Numbered from the stretch's first letter, positions 1 through 11,115 are shown. The stretch: 64,000 bases of DNA from Paracoccus xiamenensis (GCF_011308835.1 NZ_JAAOHY010000006.1:158818-222817); one strand, 5' to 3'. Notes: generated by a model from the letters alone, not told the origin. A program made the numbers and translations.

Positions 1-284
1 CCATGAAGACCGACATGGAAAGCCTGATTCACCACTTCAAGCTGTATACCGAAGGCTTCAAGCTGCCCGCGGGCGAGGTTTATGCCGCGGTCGAAGCTCC
101 GAAGGGCGAATTCGGCGTCTATCTGGTCAGCGACGGCACCAACAAGCCATACCGCGCCAAGCTGCGCGCGCCGGGTTTTGCGCATTTGCAGTCCATGGAC
201 TGGATGGCCAAGGGTCACATGCTGTCCGATATTCCGGCCTTCATCGCGACGCTTGACATCGTGTTCGGCGAGGTCGACCGGTGA
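1..284 (+). CDS. nuoD: NADH-quinone oxidoreductase subunit D, C-terminal part
   Basis: C-terminal fragment of the 49-kDa-type subunit of respiratory complex I, which helps form the quinone pocket in the peripheral arm. The frame is open from the left edge, so only about 93 residues of a protein that is normally near 400 are visible. The segment [17 protein letters not shown] and the ending FGEVDR are typical of this subunit. The stop codon overlaps the ATG of the next small frame (ATGA). nuoA, nuoB and nuoC are expected just left of the window. Identity is secure; only the start is missing. Confidence 0.96.
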   Translation, partial: MKTDMESLIHHFKLYTEGFKLPAGEVYAAVEAPKGEFGVYLVSDGTNKPYRAKLRAPGFAHLQSMDWMAKGHMLSDIPAFIATLDIVFGEVDR

Positions 285-430
285 TGGCCCCCCGCCCTCC
301 GGCAGATGCGTCGGTTGCGCGGAATTTTATCAGGGGGGGCGCCAATGGCGTCGCCTCCGCACGGATTAACGAGGAGCGGTTCGCACTGGAACGCGGGCCG
401 CTGACCCTCAAGACGGAGACCTGCCGCTGA
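284..430 (+). CDS. Small 48-residue frame between nuoD and nuoE
   Basis: An ATG at 284 overlaps the nuoD stop (ATGA), and its own TGA at 428-430 overlaps the nuoE ATG, so the frame fits the gap between the two genes exactly. The product starts [15 protein letters not shown] and is basic, with no membrane segment or recognisable domain. The double start/stop overlap is what translational coupling looks like, and it is the main argument for a real gene. Against it: no homologue is recognised, and the sequence could be a spacer that happens to be open. Function unknown. Confidence 0.45.
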   Translation: MAPRPPADASVARNFIRGGANGVASARINEERFALERGPLTLKTETCR

Positions 431-1479
431 TGCTGCGCCGCCTTTCCCCCATCCAGCCGGACTCGTTCGAGTTCACGCCAGCGAACCTTGATTGGGCGCG
501 GGCGCAGATGACCAAATACCCCGAAGGCCGCCAGCAGTCGGCGGTCATCCCGATCCTGTGGCGCGCGCAGGAACAGGAAGGCTGGCTGACCCGCCCGGCG
601 ATGGAATATGTCGCCGACCTGCTGGGCATGGCCTATATGCGGGTGCTTGAAGTCGCGACTTTCTATTTCATGTTCCAGCTGTATCCGGTTGGTTCGGTTG
701 CCAATATCCAGATCTGCGGCACCACGACCTGCATGATCTGCGGGGCCGAGGATCTGGTCCGCGTCTGCCGTGAAAAGATCGCGCCCAGCCCGCATACCCT
801 GTCGGCGAATGGCAAGTTTTCCTGGGAAGAGGTCGAATGCCTTGGCGCCTGCGCCAATGCGCCCATGGCCCAGATCGGCAAGGATTTATACGAAGATCTG
901 ACCGCTGAAAAGCTGGCAGAGCTGATCGACGCGATGGAGGCCGGCGGCGTGCCGCGCCCCGGTCCGCAGGACGGACGCTTCTCGTCCGAGGCGAAAGAGG
1001 GCCAGAACGCGCTGACCAACCTGCTGCCGCCGGCCGAGGCGGCCAATGCCTCGGTCGCGCTGGCGCTGGAAATCGGCGACACGCTGAAACGCATTGACGG
1101 CACCGAGGTGCCGATCCTGACGCCGTGGCTGGGCAAGACCGCCAGCGCCGAGGTGGCAACCGAAGAAAAGATCATCGTTGCCGATACAGCCGCCGCCGCG
1201 GCCGAAGCGCAGGCCGAAGGGCGCAAGCCCGAAGGTCTGGCCGCGCCGCGCGACGGGCAGGCGGATGACCTCAAGGAAATCAACGGCGTCGGGCCGAAGC
1301 TGGAACAGCTTCTGCACCAGCTGGGCGTCTATCATTTCGACCAGATTGCTGGCTGGAGCTCGGACGAAATCGCCTGGGTCGACGCCAATCTTGAAGGTTT
1401 CCATGGCCGCGTGACGCGGGACGAATGGGTCCAGCAGGCCCAGAGATTTGTCAAGGAACGCAAGGGGACGGCCGACTAG
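430..1479 (+). CDS. nuoE: NADH-quinone oxidoreductase subunit E with helix-hairpin-helix tail
   Basis: 24-kDa-type subunit of complex I, carrying the binuclear cluster N1a next to the NADH site. The thioredoxin-like core is in residues 1-175, with the four [2Fe-2S] ligands visible as C96-x4-C101 and C137-x3-C141. At 349 residues it is far longer than the usual 160-240. The extra part is a low-complexity Ala/Glu linker (about 200-275) and a C-terminal domain at about 279-349 beginning [17 protein letters not shown], a helix-hairpin-helix type module. The next gene ends in the same module. Starts at ATG 430 overlapping the stop of the preceding small frame. Confidence 0.95.
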   Translation: MLRRLSPIQPDSFEFTPANLDWARAQMTKYPEGRQQSAVIPILWRAQEQEGWLTRPAMEYVADLLGMAYMRVLEVATFYFMFQLYPVGSVANIQICGTTTCMICGAEDLVRVCREKIAPSPHTLSANGKFSWEEVECLGACANAPMAQIGKDLYEDLTAEKLAELIDAMEAGGVPRPGPQDGRFSSEAKEGQNALTNLLPPAEAANASVALALEIGDTLKRIDGTEVPILTPWLGKTASAEVATEEKIIVADTAAAAAEAQAEGRKPEGLAAPRDGQADDLKEINGVGPKLEQLLHQLGVYHFDQIAGWSSDEIAWVDANLEGFHGRVTRDEWVQQAQRFVKERKGTAD

Positions 1480-1509
1480 AGTTAACCAGACGCCACACGG
1501 GGGTGAGAG

Positions 1510-2421
1510 ATGCTGAAGAATGAATGCACGCGGAATTGCTGGCTGGCTGCGGCCGTGGCCGGCCTTCTGGTGTGGTTGTTCAACCTCTTTGCTGGCGGCT
1601 TCATCGCCGGGCTGCTGCTTGGGCTGATTGCCTTCTTCCTGATGGGCAATCTGCTGATCTGGCTCGTCTGCAACGGCGGCGGCGGCGTCACCGAAAGCGC
1701 CGAGGTTCTGGGCGAGCGCGCGACAGCCCATGACATCGGCGATGGCGGTGTGCTGGACCGGGCTGAGGACGCGATCGTCAATGCCGGAAATGCCTTTGCT
1801 GCCGGCACCGTCTCGGCCGTGGAAAAGGGCCGCGGCGCCCTGCACGACATGCGCAACGAGGCCCGCGAGGACCGCGAAAAGATGCGGAACGAGCGTTACG
1901 ACGACAGTGACCGTGGCGAAGATGGCGACGATCTGGGTGATCGCATCCAGGAACGTCAGGAAACTGCCGACGCGCCGGTGAAAGAGGCGATGGGGGCGCT
2001 GGCTGCACGTGGCAAGACCGCGCCGGATGCGCCGAATGAGGAAGACACGCAGGTCAGTGACGACGCGGTTGAGATCGCGCAAGCCTCCTCGACCCCCGAG
2101 GTGACGCCTTTGCCAGCACCAGAGGAGGTTGCACCTGCTAAGGTGAAAGCGAAGGTTGCGAAGCCTGCATCAGGCGCTGACAACCTCAAGGAAATCAAGG
2201 GCATTGGCCCGCAACTGGAAAAGCTGCTGCATGACAACGACGTCACCAGCTTTGCCCAGATCGCAGCTTGGGACGATGCCGCGGTCGACCATTTCGCCGA
2301 GGTGATCGGCCGCATGGGCGGGCGCATCCGTTCGGATGATTGGGTCGGACAGGCGAAACTGCTGGCTGCGGGCCAAGAGACCGAGTTTTCGCGCCGCGTC
2401 GACAAGGGCGAGGTGTATTGA
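1510..2421 (+). CDS. Membrane-anchored protein with helix-hairpin-helix tail, in nuo operon
   Basis: A 303-residue protein of unknown function. It begins MLKNECTRNCWLAAAVAG, followed by two closely spaced hydrophobic segments (about 11-29 and 31-53). A long charged, Ala/Glu-rich region follows, then a C-terminal domain at 224-303 (DNLKEIKGIGPQLEKLL) that clearly matches the last 71 residues of NuoE. The shared module resembles helix-hairpin-helix domains of the DUF4332/flap-endonuclease-like type, often seen as tails on otherwise unrelated alphaproteobacterial proteins. It lies 30 bp after nuoE and its stop overlaps the next ATG. In Paracoccus the equivalent positions hold unidentified reading frames. 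A role in complex I assembly is only inference. Confidence 0.85.
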   Translation: MLKNECTRNCWLAAAVAGLLVWLFNLFAGGFIAGLLLGLIAFFLMGNLLIWLVCNGGGGVTESAEVLGERATAHDIGDGGVLDRAEDAIVNAGNAFAAGTVSAVEKGRGALHDMRNEAREDREKMRNERYDDSDRGEDGDDLGDRIQERQETADAPVKEAMGALAARGKTAPDAPNEEDTQVSDDAVEIAQASSTPEVTPLPAPEEVAPAKVKAKVAKPASGADNLKEIKGIGPQLEKLLHDNDVTSFAQIAAWDDAAVDHFAEVIGRMGGRIRSDDWVGQAKLLAAGQETEFSRRVDKGEVY

Positions 2422-2648
2422 TGGCCGATCAGGCCCGGCAAGATGCGGCGCAGATGCGTCTCGCGGCGATCGTGATGGCGGCGACTGGCATCCTGTGGCT
2501 GATCGCCAACTGGGCCGGGCAGCGTTATGGCTGGCCCGCGAAATATGCGTTCCTCGCGGATTTGGCCGCGATGGGTGGGTTTGTCTGGTCGCTGCTGGTG
2601 ACCTGGCGTATCTGGCGGCGCAAGGCGCGGCCGGGCAAGGAAGGATGA
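2421..2648 (+). CDS. Small two-helix membrane protein (DUF5337-like), in nuo operon
   Basis: A 75-residue protein starting MADQARQDAAQMRLAAIVMA, with two membrane segments at about 11-31 and 43-63 and a basic C-terminus (RIWRRKARPGKEG). It looks like the DUF5337 family found in nuo operons of Rhodobacterales; that assignment is from memory of the family. The ATG overlaps the preceding stop (ATGA) and nuoF starts 8 bp after it ends, so it is co-translated with complex I genes. Function unknown. Size and position would suit an accessory or assembly factor of the membrane, but nothing in the sequence proves that. Confidence 0.85.
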   Translation: MADQARQDAAQMRLAAIVMAATGILWLIANWAGQRYGWPAKYAFLADLAAMGGFVWSLLVTWRIWRRKARPGKEG

Positions 2649-2655
2649 CAACTAA

Positions 2656-3954
<1,299 letters not shown>

Positions 3955-3963
3955 GGGGCTAAG

Positions 3964-4389
3964 ATGCATCGTCGCAAGCCATCCAACTTCACAGGAAAAC
4001 GCGCGGTTTTGGCCAGCGCGTCTTTTGGGGTTACGATGCTGGGCGGCTGCGCGGTCGACTCTGGCACGTCGTTTGACCCCGTCTTTTTGACTGCGAACGA
4101 CCTCGATCTGAAGATCTATTTCGAGCCCGAGCTGATGTATGCGCCGGTAGCCGCAATGGAAAATGACGACGGCACCGTCACCATAGTTGAACCCATCTAC
4201 GTTCCGGGAGGCTTGGCCGTCGCGCGCCGGGACGGGCTTTCTTTGCAGGCTGAGGACGAGGCCGATGCGCGTGAAGCGGCAGCATATTATTGCGCAGAGC
4301 AGGGTGAACGCCCCATCACCGGTGGGATCGTAGAAATATCGGCCGAGATGCCGGTCCGTGTCTGGCAATTCCAGCATTGCTCGCCATGA
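3964..4389 (+). CDS. Putative lipoprotein between nuoF and nuoG
   Basis: A 141-residue protein with a basic N-terminus, a hydrophobic stretch and a lipobox-like LGGC with C29 as the likely lipidated residue. The mature part contains repeated acidic segments and no domain that I recognise. It starts 9 bp after nuoF, so it is part of the operon. The family is unknown to me. The signal suggests an inner- or outer-membrane lipoprotein on the periplasmic side, the opposite side of the membrane from the NADH-oxidising arm encoded by its neighbours. Confidence 0.75.
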   Translation: MHRRKPSNFTGKRAVLASASFGVTMLGGCAVDSGTSFDPVFLTANDLDLKIYFEPELMYAPVAAMENDDGTVTIVEPIYVPGGLAVARRDGLSLQAEDEADAREAAAYYCAEQGERPITGGIVEISAEMPVRVWQFQHCSP

Positions 4390-4477
4390 CCTTCACATCA
4401 AACTCACCCCACCGTGTCGGGCCGCTGGCAATCTGCTATGGTAAGGCATTCTCCATAAACAAATGGAGGCACGAGCC

Positions 4478-4879
4478 ATGAAGAAACTGATCACACTCGC
4501 CCTGACCGCCGCGACACTGGCCCAGCCTGCGCTGGCGCTGGAGCCGCTGGCGCAGGAAAAATACGTGAACGACCGGCTGATCGCCGCGCGGGTTGCTGAC
4601 CGCGTGCGCCGTGAATGCCCGTCCATCGACGCGCGCATCGTTTACGCCTGGAGCCAGGCGCGCGCGCTGAAACGCTATGCGCAGAATCAGGGCTATTCCT
4701 CGGCCCAGATCGACGCATTTCTGGACAGCAAGCAGGACAAGGCCCGGATCTATGCCGCGGCCGAAGACTATCTGACTCGAAACGGTGCGCGTAAGGGGGA
4801 TGCCGAATCCTTCTGCCGTATCGGTAGGGCCGAAATCGCAAGCAAGTCGGTTGCCGGATCGCTTCTGGTGGCCAAGTAA
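4478..4879 (+). CDS. Secreted protein upstream of nuoG (DUF5333-like)
   Basis: A 133-residue protein with a classical signal peptide ([20 protein letters not shown], cleavage probably near residue 20). The mature part is mostly helical by composition, with two cysteines in RRECPS and ESFCRIG that could form a disulfide. It resembles the DUF5333 family of Rhodobacterales, a family I know only as uncharacterised. The ATG at 4478 is preferred over the in-frame ATG at 4463 because GGAGG lies 8 bases before it, inside the longer version. nuoG starts 11 bp downstream. Confidence 0.85.
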   Translation: MKKLITLALTAATLAQPALALEPLAQEKYVNDRLIAARVADRVRRECPSIDARIVYAWSQARALKRYAQNQGYSSAQIDAFLDSKQDKARIYAAAEDYLTRNGARKGDAESFCRIGRAEIASKSVAGSLLVAK

Positions 4880-4890
4880 GGACTGACGAC

Positions 4891-6921
4891 ATGGCAGATC
4901 TGCGCACAATCAAGATCGACGGCAAGGCAATCGACGTCGACCCCAACCTGACCCTTATTCAGGCCTGCGAACAGGCAGGGATCGAGATTCCGCGCTTCTG
5001 CTATCACGAGCGTCTGTCCATCGCCGGCAACTGCCGCATGTGCCTGGTCGAGGTGGTGGGCGGCCCGCCCAAGCCCGCCGCTTCGTGTGCGATGCAGGTC
5101 AAGGACCTGCGGCCGGGGCCGGAAGGCGCGCCGTCGGAAATCCTGACCAACTCGCCCATGGTGCGCAAGGCGCGGGAAGGGGTGATGGAGTTTCTGCTGA
5201 TCAACCACCCGCTGGATTGCCCGATCTGCGATCAGGGCGGCGAATGCGACCTGCAGGATCAGGCGATGGCTTACGGCATCGACTTCAGCCGTTACCGCGA
5301 ACCCAAGCGCGCGTCCGAGGATCTGAACCTCGGCCCGCTGGTCGAAACCCACATGACACGCTGCATCAGCTGCACCCGCTGCGTCCGCTTTACCACAGAA
5401 GTCGCGGGCATCAGCCAGATGGGCCAGACCGGCCGCGGTGAAGACAGCGAGATCACCAGCTATCTGAACGAGACGCTGAATTCGAACATGCAGGGCAATA
5501 TCATCGATCTCTGCCCGGTCGGCGCGCTGGTGTCGAAGCCCTATTCCTTCACTGCCCGTCCGTGGGAACTGACCAAGACCGAAACCATCGACGTGATGGA
5601 CGCGCTTGGCAGCAATATCCGCGTCGATACCAAGGGCCGCGAAGTCATGCGCATCCTTCCGCGCAACAATGACGGCGTGAACGAGGAATGGATCAACGAC
5701 AAGACCCGTTTCGTCTGGGACGGTCTGCGTCGTCAGCGGCTGGACAAGCCCTATATCCGTGAAAATGGCAAGCTGCGCCCCGCCACCTGGGGCGAGGCGC
5801 TGAATGCCGCCGCTGCCGCCATGAAGGGCGCGAAGAAAGTCGCCGGTCTGGTCGGCGATCTGGCCCCGGTTGAGGCTGCCTTCAGCCTGAAACAACTGGT
5901 CGAGGGTCTGGGCGGCAATGTCGAATGCCGCACCGATGGCGCGAAGCTGCCGGTCGGCAACCGCTCTGGCTATGTCGGCACGGCCAGCATCGCGGATATT
6001 GACGGCGCGAAGATGATCCAGCTGATCGGCACCGACCCGCGCAGCGAAGCGCCGGTGCTGAACGCCCGCATCCGCACCGCCTGGACCAAGGGTGCCAAGA
6101 TCGGGCTGATCGGTGCGCCGGTCGATCTGACCTATGACTATGCCCATGTCGGCGACGACCGGGCGGCGCTGGAAGGCCTGTCCTCGGCCGAAATCACCGA
6201 GGAAACCCGCAACAAGCCGACCCTCGTGATCGTCGGGCAGGGCGCCATCCGCGAGGCCGATGGCGAGGCCGTTCTGGCCCATGCGATGAAGCTGGCGGAA
6301 AACAGCAACTCGAAACTGCTGGTACTGCATACGGCGGCCTCGCGCGTAGGTGCGATGGATGTGGGCGCGGTGACCGAAGGCGGGCTGACCGCTGCGGTCG
6401 ACGGTGCGGATGTGGTCTTCAATCTTGGCGCGGACGAGGTCGACATCGCACCGGGGGCCTTCGTGATCTATCAGGGCAGCCACGGGGATCGCGGCGCGCA
6501 CCGGGCCGACATCATCCTGCCGGCCGCCTGCTATACCGAAGAAAACGGCTTGTTCGTGAACACCGAAGGCCGCCCGCAGCTGGCCATGCGCGCGAATTTC
6601 GCGCCGGGCGTGGCCAAGGAAAACTGGGCGATCCTGCGGGCGCTGTCGGCGGAATGTGGCAAGACCCAACCCTGGGACAGCCTTGCCGGTCTGCGCCGCG
6701 AGATGGTCAAGGCCGCCCCCGTGCTGGTGCAGGTCGATCAGGTGCCGGTCAATGAATGGCAGCCGCTGCCCGTCCGCGACATGGGCAAGGCCGATTTCCA
6801 ATATGCGATCAAGGACTTCTATCTGACCAACGCGATTGCCCGCGCATCCAGCCTGATGGGCGAGCTGTCGGCCATGGCTGCGGCACGTGCCCAGTTGGGC
6901 GGCGCGCTGGCTGCGGAGTAA
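4891..6921 (+). CDS. nuoG: NADH-quinone oxidoreductase subunit G
   Basis: 75-kDa-type subunit of complex I, which relays electrons through clusters N1b, N4 and N5. The N-terminal ferredoxin domain has [2Fe-2S] ligands C37, C48, C51 and C66. N5 ligands are H106, C110, C113 and C119 ([14 protein letters not shown]), and N4 ligands are C159, C162, C165 and C209. The rest is a molybdopterin-oxidoreductase fold that is inactive in this family. The length of 676 residues matches the alphaproteobacterial/mitochondrial form. I saw no extra cysteine set for the N7 cluster of E. coli-type enzymes. Confidence 0.97.
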   Translation: MADLRTIKIDGKAIDVDPNLTLIQACEQAGIEIPRFCYHERLSIAGNCRMCLVEVVGGPPKPAASCAMQVKDLRPGPEGAPSEILTNSPMVRKAREGVMEFLLINHPLDCPICDQGGECDLQDQAMAYGIDFSRYREPKRASEDLNLGPLVETHMTRCISCTRCVRFTTEVAGISQMGQTGRGEDSEITSYLNETLNSNMQGNIIDLCPVGALVSKPYSFTARPWELTKTETIDVMDALGSNIRVDTKGREVMRILPRNNDGVNEEWINDKTRFVWDGLRRQRLDKPYIRENGKLRPATWGEALNAAAAAMKGAKKVAGLVGDLAPVEAAFSLKQLVEGLGGNVECRTDGAKLPVGNRSGYVGTASIADIDGAKMIQLIGTDPRSEAPVLNARIRTAWTKGAKIGLIGAPVDLTYDYAHVGDDRAALEGLSSAEITEETRNKPTLVIVGQGAIREADGEAVLAHAMKLAENSNSKLLVLHTAASRVGAMDVGAVTEGGLTAAVDGADVVFNLGADEVDIAPGAFVIYQGSHGDRGAHRADIILPAACYTEENGLFVNTEGRPQLAMRANFAPGVAKENWAILRALSAECGKTQPWDSLAGLRREMVKAAPVLVQVDQVPVNEWQPLPVRDMGKADFQYAIKDFYLTNAIARASSLMGELSAMAAARAQLGGALAAE

Positions 6922-6930
6922 GGGGACAGG

Positions 6931-7722
6931 ATGCGGCAACAGGCGCGGCATATGGGCATCGGGGCAGCGGCGGCCATGGCCATGCTGTCCGGCTGCACGC
7001 CGTCTGACGGCGGGCTGGCACAGCCTCCGCGCGCCAAGCCCGCGACGCTGCCGGTCCAGTTGGAAGGCCCGACCGAGGACACGTCGATTCTTGCCGGGCT
7101 CTCGACCAAAAGCGGCGAGCTGATGATCCTGGAAAATGACGGCTCGGTCACGACGACCAAGCTGGATTCGCCGCGTGGCCGTCAGACGCTGGGGCAGGGC
7201 GGGGATGAGGCCTATAGTCTGGCCAGCATTCTGGTCGCCGACGATTCGATGCCGCTAGAGGCATTGCCCAGGCCCCCGACTGCGCAGGATATCGCGCTGG
7301 AAGAATTTGCCGCCCGTCGTGGTTCGGCGCTGCCGGCGCGGATTACGCCGACGGCGAGCGAGGCATTTCTGGGCGGCACCGTCACCCCGGTCGCGGCGGG
7401 CAAGAACGCCGCCTCGGATCTGGTGATGGTGCAGGTACGGTTGCGGCAGGGGGTGGACGACAGCGCCGCCTTTGCCTATGCCACCTGCACGCTGGCCGCC
7501 TGGTCGAAGACCACGAAAACGCCGTTCGCACGCCATGTTCGTACCGTAAAGGGTGAAGACAAGGGCGCGCAGGTGGTGGAATCGGTCTTCACCATGTCGA
7601 AGACCATGCCGCTTGGCTTGCAGGTCATGGAACGAGAACAGACCCTGCGCGATTGCAGGGCACACGGAATTCCCGCCCGTTTGACGGCCGGGCCTGTGGA
7701 AGGGACGAAAAAGAATGGCTGA
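6931..7722 (+). CDS. Putative lipoprotein between nuoG and nuoH
   Basis: A 263-residue protein with a short signal and lipobox LSGC (C22), followed by a Pro-rich linker. The mature part contains [20 protein letters not shown] near the middle and two further cysteines (YATC, LRDCR). I do not recognise a domain. A GGGGACAGG Shine-Dalgarno precedes ATG 6931, 9 bp after the nuoG stop, and the 3' end overlaps nuoH by 8 bp. Probably the Rhodobacterales equivalent of one of the unidentified frames of the Paracoccus nqo cluster. Function unknown. Confidence 0.78.
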   Translation: MRQQARHMGIGAAAAMAMLSGCTPSDGGLAQPPRAKPATLPVQLEGPTEDTSILAGLSTKSGELMILENDGSVTTTKLDSPRGRQTLGQGGDEAYSLASILVADDSMPLEALPRPPTAQDIALEEFAARRGSALPARITPTASEAFLGGTVTPVAAGKNAASDLVMVQVRLRQGVDDSAAFAYATCTLAAWSKTTKTPFARHVRTVKGEDKGAQVVESVFTMSKTMPLGLQVMEREQTLRDCRAHGIPARLTAGPVEGTKKNG

Positions 7723-8776
7723 GTTCTGGGCATCCGGTTTGGGTAGCGCCATCATCCTGCTGGCGCAGGGGCTGGCGGTGATTGCCTTCGTGATGGTCTC
7801 GCTGATCTTCATGGTTTACGGCGACCGCAAGATCTGGGCGGCGGTGCAAATGCGGCGCGGTCCGAACGTGGTTGGCCCCTGGGGCCTGCTGCAGACCTTT
7901 GCCGACGCGCTGAAATACGTTTTCAAGGAGATCGTCGTCCCCGCCGGGTCCGACAAGTTCGTCTTCTTCCTTGCGCCCTTCCTGGCCATGTCGCTGGCGC
8001 TGATCGCCTTTGTCGCCGTGCCCTTCTCGGAAGGTTGGGTGATGGCTAATATCAACGTGGGCATCCTGTTCATCTTCGCCATGTCGAGCCTTGAAGTTTA
8101 CGGTACGATCATGGGTGGCTGGGCCTCGAACTCGAAATATCCGTTCCTGGCCTCGCTGCGGTCTGCCTCGCAGATGATCTCGTATGAGGTCAGCATGGGG
8201 CTGATCATCATCGGCATCATCATCTCATCAGGGTCGATGAACCTGACCGCCATCGTCAACGCGCAAAGCGGGGCCGGGCTGCTAAGCTGGTACTGGCTGC
8301 CGCACCTGCCGATGCTGGCGCTGTTCTTCATCAGTGCGCTTGCCGAAACCAACCGCCCACCCTTCGATCTTGCGGAAGCGGAATCGGAACTGGTTGCGGG
8401 CCACATGGTCGAATACGGATCGACCCCGTATCTGCTGTTCATGGCCGGTGAATATATCGCCATGTACCTGATGTGCGCGCTGATCTCGCTGCTGTTCTTC
8501 GGCGGTTGGCTGTCGCCGATCCCCGGCCTGCCCGATGGGGTGCTGTGGATGGTGCTGAAGATGTGGTTCTGGTTCTGGATGTTCTCGATGGTGAAGGCAC
8601 TGGTGCCGCGCTATCGCTATGACCAGCTGATGCGGATTGGCTGGAAGGTCTTCCTGCCGCTGTCGCTGGCCTGGGTCGTGATCGTCGCGATTCTGGCACG
8701 TTATGAAATCCTCGGCGGCTTCTGGGCCCGCTGGGACCAACTGGCGCCCATCGGCGCCGCCGTTACCGGAGGCTGA
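7715..8776 (+). CDS. nuoH: NADH-quinone oxidoreductase subunit H
   Basis: ND1-type membrane subunit of complex I, linking the peripheral arm to the proton-pumping arm and closing the quinone channel. It has 353 residues with about eight membrane segments. The family signatures [14 protein letters not shown] near the N-terminus and [17 protein letters not shown] in the middle are present, including the acidic loop near the quinone path. It overlaps the preceding lipoprotein gene by 8 bp. Identification is secure. Confidence 0.97.
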   Translation: MAEFWASGLGSAIILLAQGLAVIAFVMVSLIFMVYGDRKIWAAVQMRRGPNVVGPWGLLQTFADALKYVFKEIVVPAGSDKFVFFLAPFLAMSLALIAFVAVPFSEGWVMANINVGILFIFAMSSLEVYGTIMGGWASNSKYPFLASLRSASQMISYEVSMGLIIIGIIISSGSMNLTAIVNAQSGAGLLSWYWLPHLPMLALFFISALAETNRPPFDLAEAESELVAGHMVEYGSTPYLLFMAGEYIAMYLMCALISLLFFGGWLSPIPGLPDGVLWMVLKMWFWFWMFSMVKALVPRYRYDQLMRIGWKVFLPLSLAWVVIVAILARYEILGGFWARWDQLAPIGAAVTGG

Positions 8777-8781
8777 TACCC

Positions 8782-8952
8782 ATGTCGGAGCAAACCATCG
8801 CACATGCCCTTGCGAACGCCAGCGAGACCGACAAGGCAGAATTCGCCCATTTTCTGGCCGATCACGCCGGGCTGGACCGCGATTCCGCGCATGTCCGCGC
8901 CCTTGTCGCGGCCTTTGACCGCTTCGTTGCAGAACGCCTGAAGGAGCGCTGA
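8782..8952 (+). CDS. Small 56-residue acidic protein between nuoH and nuoI
   Basis: A 56-residue frame, too short for routine calling. It starts [20 protein letters not shown] at ATG 8782, 5 bp after the nuoH stop, and ends 2 bp before the nuoI ATG. The composition is helical and charged ([19 protein letters not shown], then [12 protein letters not shown]), without membrane segment or metal motif. It fits the gap between two operon genes with ribosome-binding spacing, and codon use follows the neighbours. Family not recognised. Coupling to complex I is inferred only from position. Confidence 0.6.
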   Translation: MSEQTIAHALANASETDKAEFAHFLADHAGLDRDSAHVRALVAAFDRFVAERLKER

Positions 8953-8954
8953 TC

Positions 8955-9446
8955 ATGGCTTTCGATCTGGCCCGGGCGACGAAGTATTTCCTGCTTTGGG
9001 ATTTCATCAAGGGTTTCGGTCTGGGGGTGAAGTATTTCTTCGGCCCCAAGGAAACCATCAACTACCCGCACGAGAAAGGCCCGCTGTCGCCGCGCTTCCG
9101 GGGCGAACATGCGCTGCGCCGCTATCCCTCGGGCGAGGAACGCTGCATTGCCTGCAAACTGTGCGAGGCGATCTGCCCCGCGCAGGCGATCACCATCGAC
9201 GCCGAGCCGCGTGACGACGGCAGCCGCCGCACGACGCGTTACGACATCGACATGACCAAGTGCATCTATTGCGGCTTCTGTCAGGAAGCCTGCCCAGTCG
9301 ATGCCATTGTCGAAGGTCCGAATTTCGAATTCGCCACCGAAACCCGGGAAGAGCTGTTCTACGACAAGGAACGCCTGCTTCAGAACGGCGACCGGTGGGA
9401 ACCTGAAATCGCCCGCAACCTCGCATTGGACGCGCCCTACCGATGA
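8955..9446 (+). CDS. nuoI: NADH-quinone oxidoreductase subunit I
   Basis: TYKY-type ferredoxin subunit of complex I carrying clusters N6a and N6b. Two 8Fe-ferredoxin motifs are intact: C64-x2-C67-x2-C70-x3-C74 ([11 protein letters not shown]) and C103-x2-C106-x2-C109-x3-C113 ([11 protein letters not shown]). The length of 163 residues is normal for alphaproteobacteria. The 3' end overlaps the next frame by 4 bp. Confidence 0.98.
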   Translation: MAFDLARATKYFLLWDFIKGFGLGVKYFFGPKETINYPHEKGPLSPRFRGEHALRRYPSGEERCIACKLCEAICPAQAITIDAEPRDDGSRRTTRYDIDMTKCIYCGFCQEACPVDAIVEGPNFEFATETREELFYDKERLLQNGDRWEPEIARNLALDAPYR

Positions 9447-9847
9447 CCGACGCATTCGCCCTTTTGTTTCAGCAGATGCTCCAGCAGGGGCAGGACATGG
9501 CGCGGGCGTTCAACCCGGCGCTGGAACAGGTCGACACCAAGGCTTTTGAAAAGCTGGTGCCGACCATGCCCGCCGACGTGCTTGAAATGTGGTTCGGCCG
9601 CACCTTCAACCGTGAAGGTCTGGACGCCAAGACCCGGCTTTTGCTGACAATCGGCGCGATCACCGTGCAGGGCGCGCTGGCAGAGCCGCAGCTGCGCCTG
9701 ACCATCCGGCACGCGCTGGAAGCGGGCGCGACCAAGCGCGAGATTGCGGAAACCATCTATCAGATGAGCATGTTCGCGGGCCTGCCCGCCATGCAGAAGG
9801 CGCTGAGCATCGCCGCCAGCACCTATGACGAGGAGGACGAGGCGTGA
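9443..9847 (+). CDS. Carboxymuconolactone decarboxylase-like protein in nuo operon
   Basis: A 134-residue helical protein of the carboxymuconolactone decarboxylase/AhpD-like fold. The family pattern is clear in residues 55-125: [20 protein letters not shown], then [20 protein letters not shown] and GLPAMQKAL. It has no cysteine, so it lacks the CxxC redox pair of AhpD peroxidase-type members; the substrate and activity are unknown. It overlaps nuoI and nuoJ by 4 bp each (ATGA/GTGA type), so it is tightly coupled to complex I expression. This is a curious position for this family. Confidence 0.85.
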   Translation: MTDAFALLFQQMLQQGQDMARAFNPALEQVDTKAFEKLVPTMPADVLEMWFGRTFNREGLDAKTRLLLTIGAITVQGALAEPQLRLTIRHALEAGATKREIAETIYQMSMFAGLPAMQKALSIAASTYDEEDEA

Positions 9848-10446
9848 GCGTCTTTGCATTCTATCTGTTCGCGGTCGTGGCCTGCATTTCGGGCTTTATG
9901 GTCGTCTTGTCGAAGAACCCGGTCCACTCGGTCCTGTGGCTGATCCTGACCTTCCTTTGCGCGGCGGGTCTGTTCGTGCTGCAAGGTGCGGAATTCGTCG
10001 CCATGCTGCTGATCATCGTCTATGTCGGCGCGGTTGCGGTGCTGTTCCTGTTCGTGGTCATGATGCTGGACATCGACTTTGCCGAACTGAAGGGTGAACT
10101 GGCCCGCTTCCTGCCGCTCGGTCTGATGATCGCGCTGGTGCTGCTGACCGTTCTGGGGATGAGCTTTGCCGGCTGGATCACCGCCGACGGCGCGGCCGAT
10201 CTGCGCGCGGCACCCATCGACAACAGCACCTGGAACACCAATGCCATCGCCGGGGTTCTGTATGACCGTTACTTCCTGGCATTCCAGCTGGCGGGGCTGA
10301 TCCTGCTGGTGGCAATGATCGGGGCGATCGTGCTGACCATGCGCCACCGCCGCGACATCAAGCGGCAGGACGTGCTGAAGCAGATGTGGACCGACCCCAA
10401 GAAGCAGCTGGAGCTGCGCGACGTCAAGCCGGGGCAGGGATTGTGA
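9844..10446 (+). CDS. nuoJ: NADH-quinone oxidoreductase subunit J
   Basis: ND6-type membrane subunit of complex I, involved in linking quinone chemistry to proton pumping. It has 200 residues and five membrane segments. The conserved [20 protein letters not shown] segment (third helix) is present. GTG start at 9844, overlapping the preceding frame by 4 bp. The stop overlaps the GTG of the downstream lipoprotein gene. Confidence 0.96.
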   Translation: MSVFAFYLFAVVACISGFMVVLSKNPVHSVLWLILTFLCAAGLFVLQGAEFVAMLLIIVYVGAVAVLFLFVVMMLDIDFAELKGELARFLPLGLMIALVLLTVLGMSFAGWITADGAADLRAAPIDNSTWNTNAIAGVLYDRYFLAFQLAGLILLVAMIGAIVLTMRHRRDIKRQDVLKQMWTDPKKQLELRDVKPGQGL

Positions 10447-10958
10447 CAGGGCGCGCGGCCATAGCTCTGGCCGCAGCCGGCCTTGCCCTTGTCGCGTGCG
10501 GCAAAGACGCACCTGACGAGGGCAGTGCCAATGCCATGTCGCTGCTGCCGCCTTGCGGCGCGGCCTTTACCAATGCTTTGGGTGGCTGGACGCGCTATGC
10601 GGCGGTCGATGAAGGCGGCGGAAAGGTCGGGCTTGCCTATGACAATGGCGGCGATCACATCGCTGCCGGCATGCCTCGGGCCTATTACCGCTTGCACGAT
10701 TGCCGCACCGGTGCCGCGCAAGGGTTTGATGCCGATGGGCGCGGCAATCTGCCGCCGATCGAGGCGTTTCTGACACAGGCGCGGCAGGACGGCCTGATGT
10801 CCTCGCCCCAGCGGCTGCTGAGCCGCGCGACCCAGAGCGGTTACCTGCAAGCCAGCAATGCCCGCTGGAATGCCGAGGAAATGGCCGAATATGCGCATTG
10901 CGCCTGCGGGCAGTTTTATCCGGGATTGGGCGGTTCGCGCGGGGGGCAGGGGCAATGA
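10443..10958 (+). CDS. Four-cysteine lipoprotein, first of a related pair
   Basis: A 171-residue protein read from GTG 10443, which overlaps the nuoJ stop (GTGA); ATG 10386 upstream would lie inside nuoJ and is rejected. The signal has a lipobox LVAC. The mature part shows a cysteine pattern [13 protein letters not shown] and, near the C-terminus, CACGQF. The same ordered pattern (PPC, YR..DC.(S/T)G, FL, CxC) occurs in the next gene, so the two are probably an old tandem duplication. No known domain. Envelope location is inferred from the signal. Confidence 0.72.
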   Translation: MTGRAAIALAAAGLALVACGKDAPDEGSANAMSLLPPCGAAFTNALGGWTRYAAVDEGGGKVGLAYDNGGDHIAAGMPRAYYRLHDCRTGAAQGFDADGRGNLPPIEAFLTQARQDGLMSSPQRLLSRATQSGYLQASNARWNAEEMAEYAHCACGQFYPGLGGSRGGQGQ

Positions 10959-11115
10959 TCCATGCAGCATCCACGATGCATCGCGCGGATCCTCGGGGAT
11001 TGAAATCTGCTGACCGGCTGGCATCAGACCGCCGCGAGGCAACCGGAAATCCGCGCCTCGGGTGCGGGTGTATGCTTCACTATCCGGATCTTCTCTGGCA
11101 GTAAGCGGCAAAAGA

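Noticed and set aside
10386..10442. Upstream start for the first four-cysteine lipoprotein
   Set aside because: It would lie inside nuoJ and spoil the lipoprotein signal. The GTG at 10443 overlapping the nuoJ stop is the better start.
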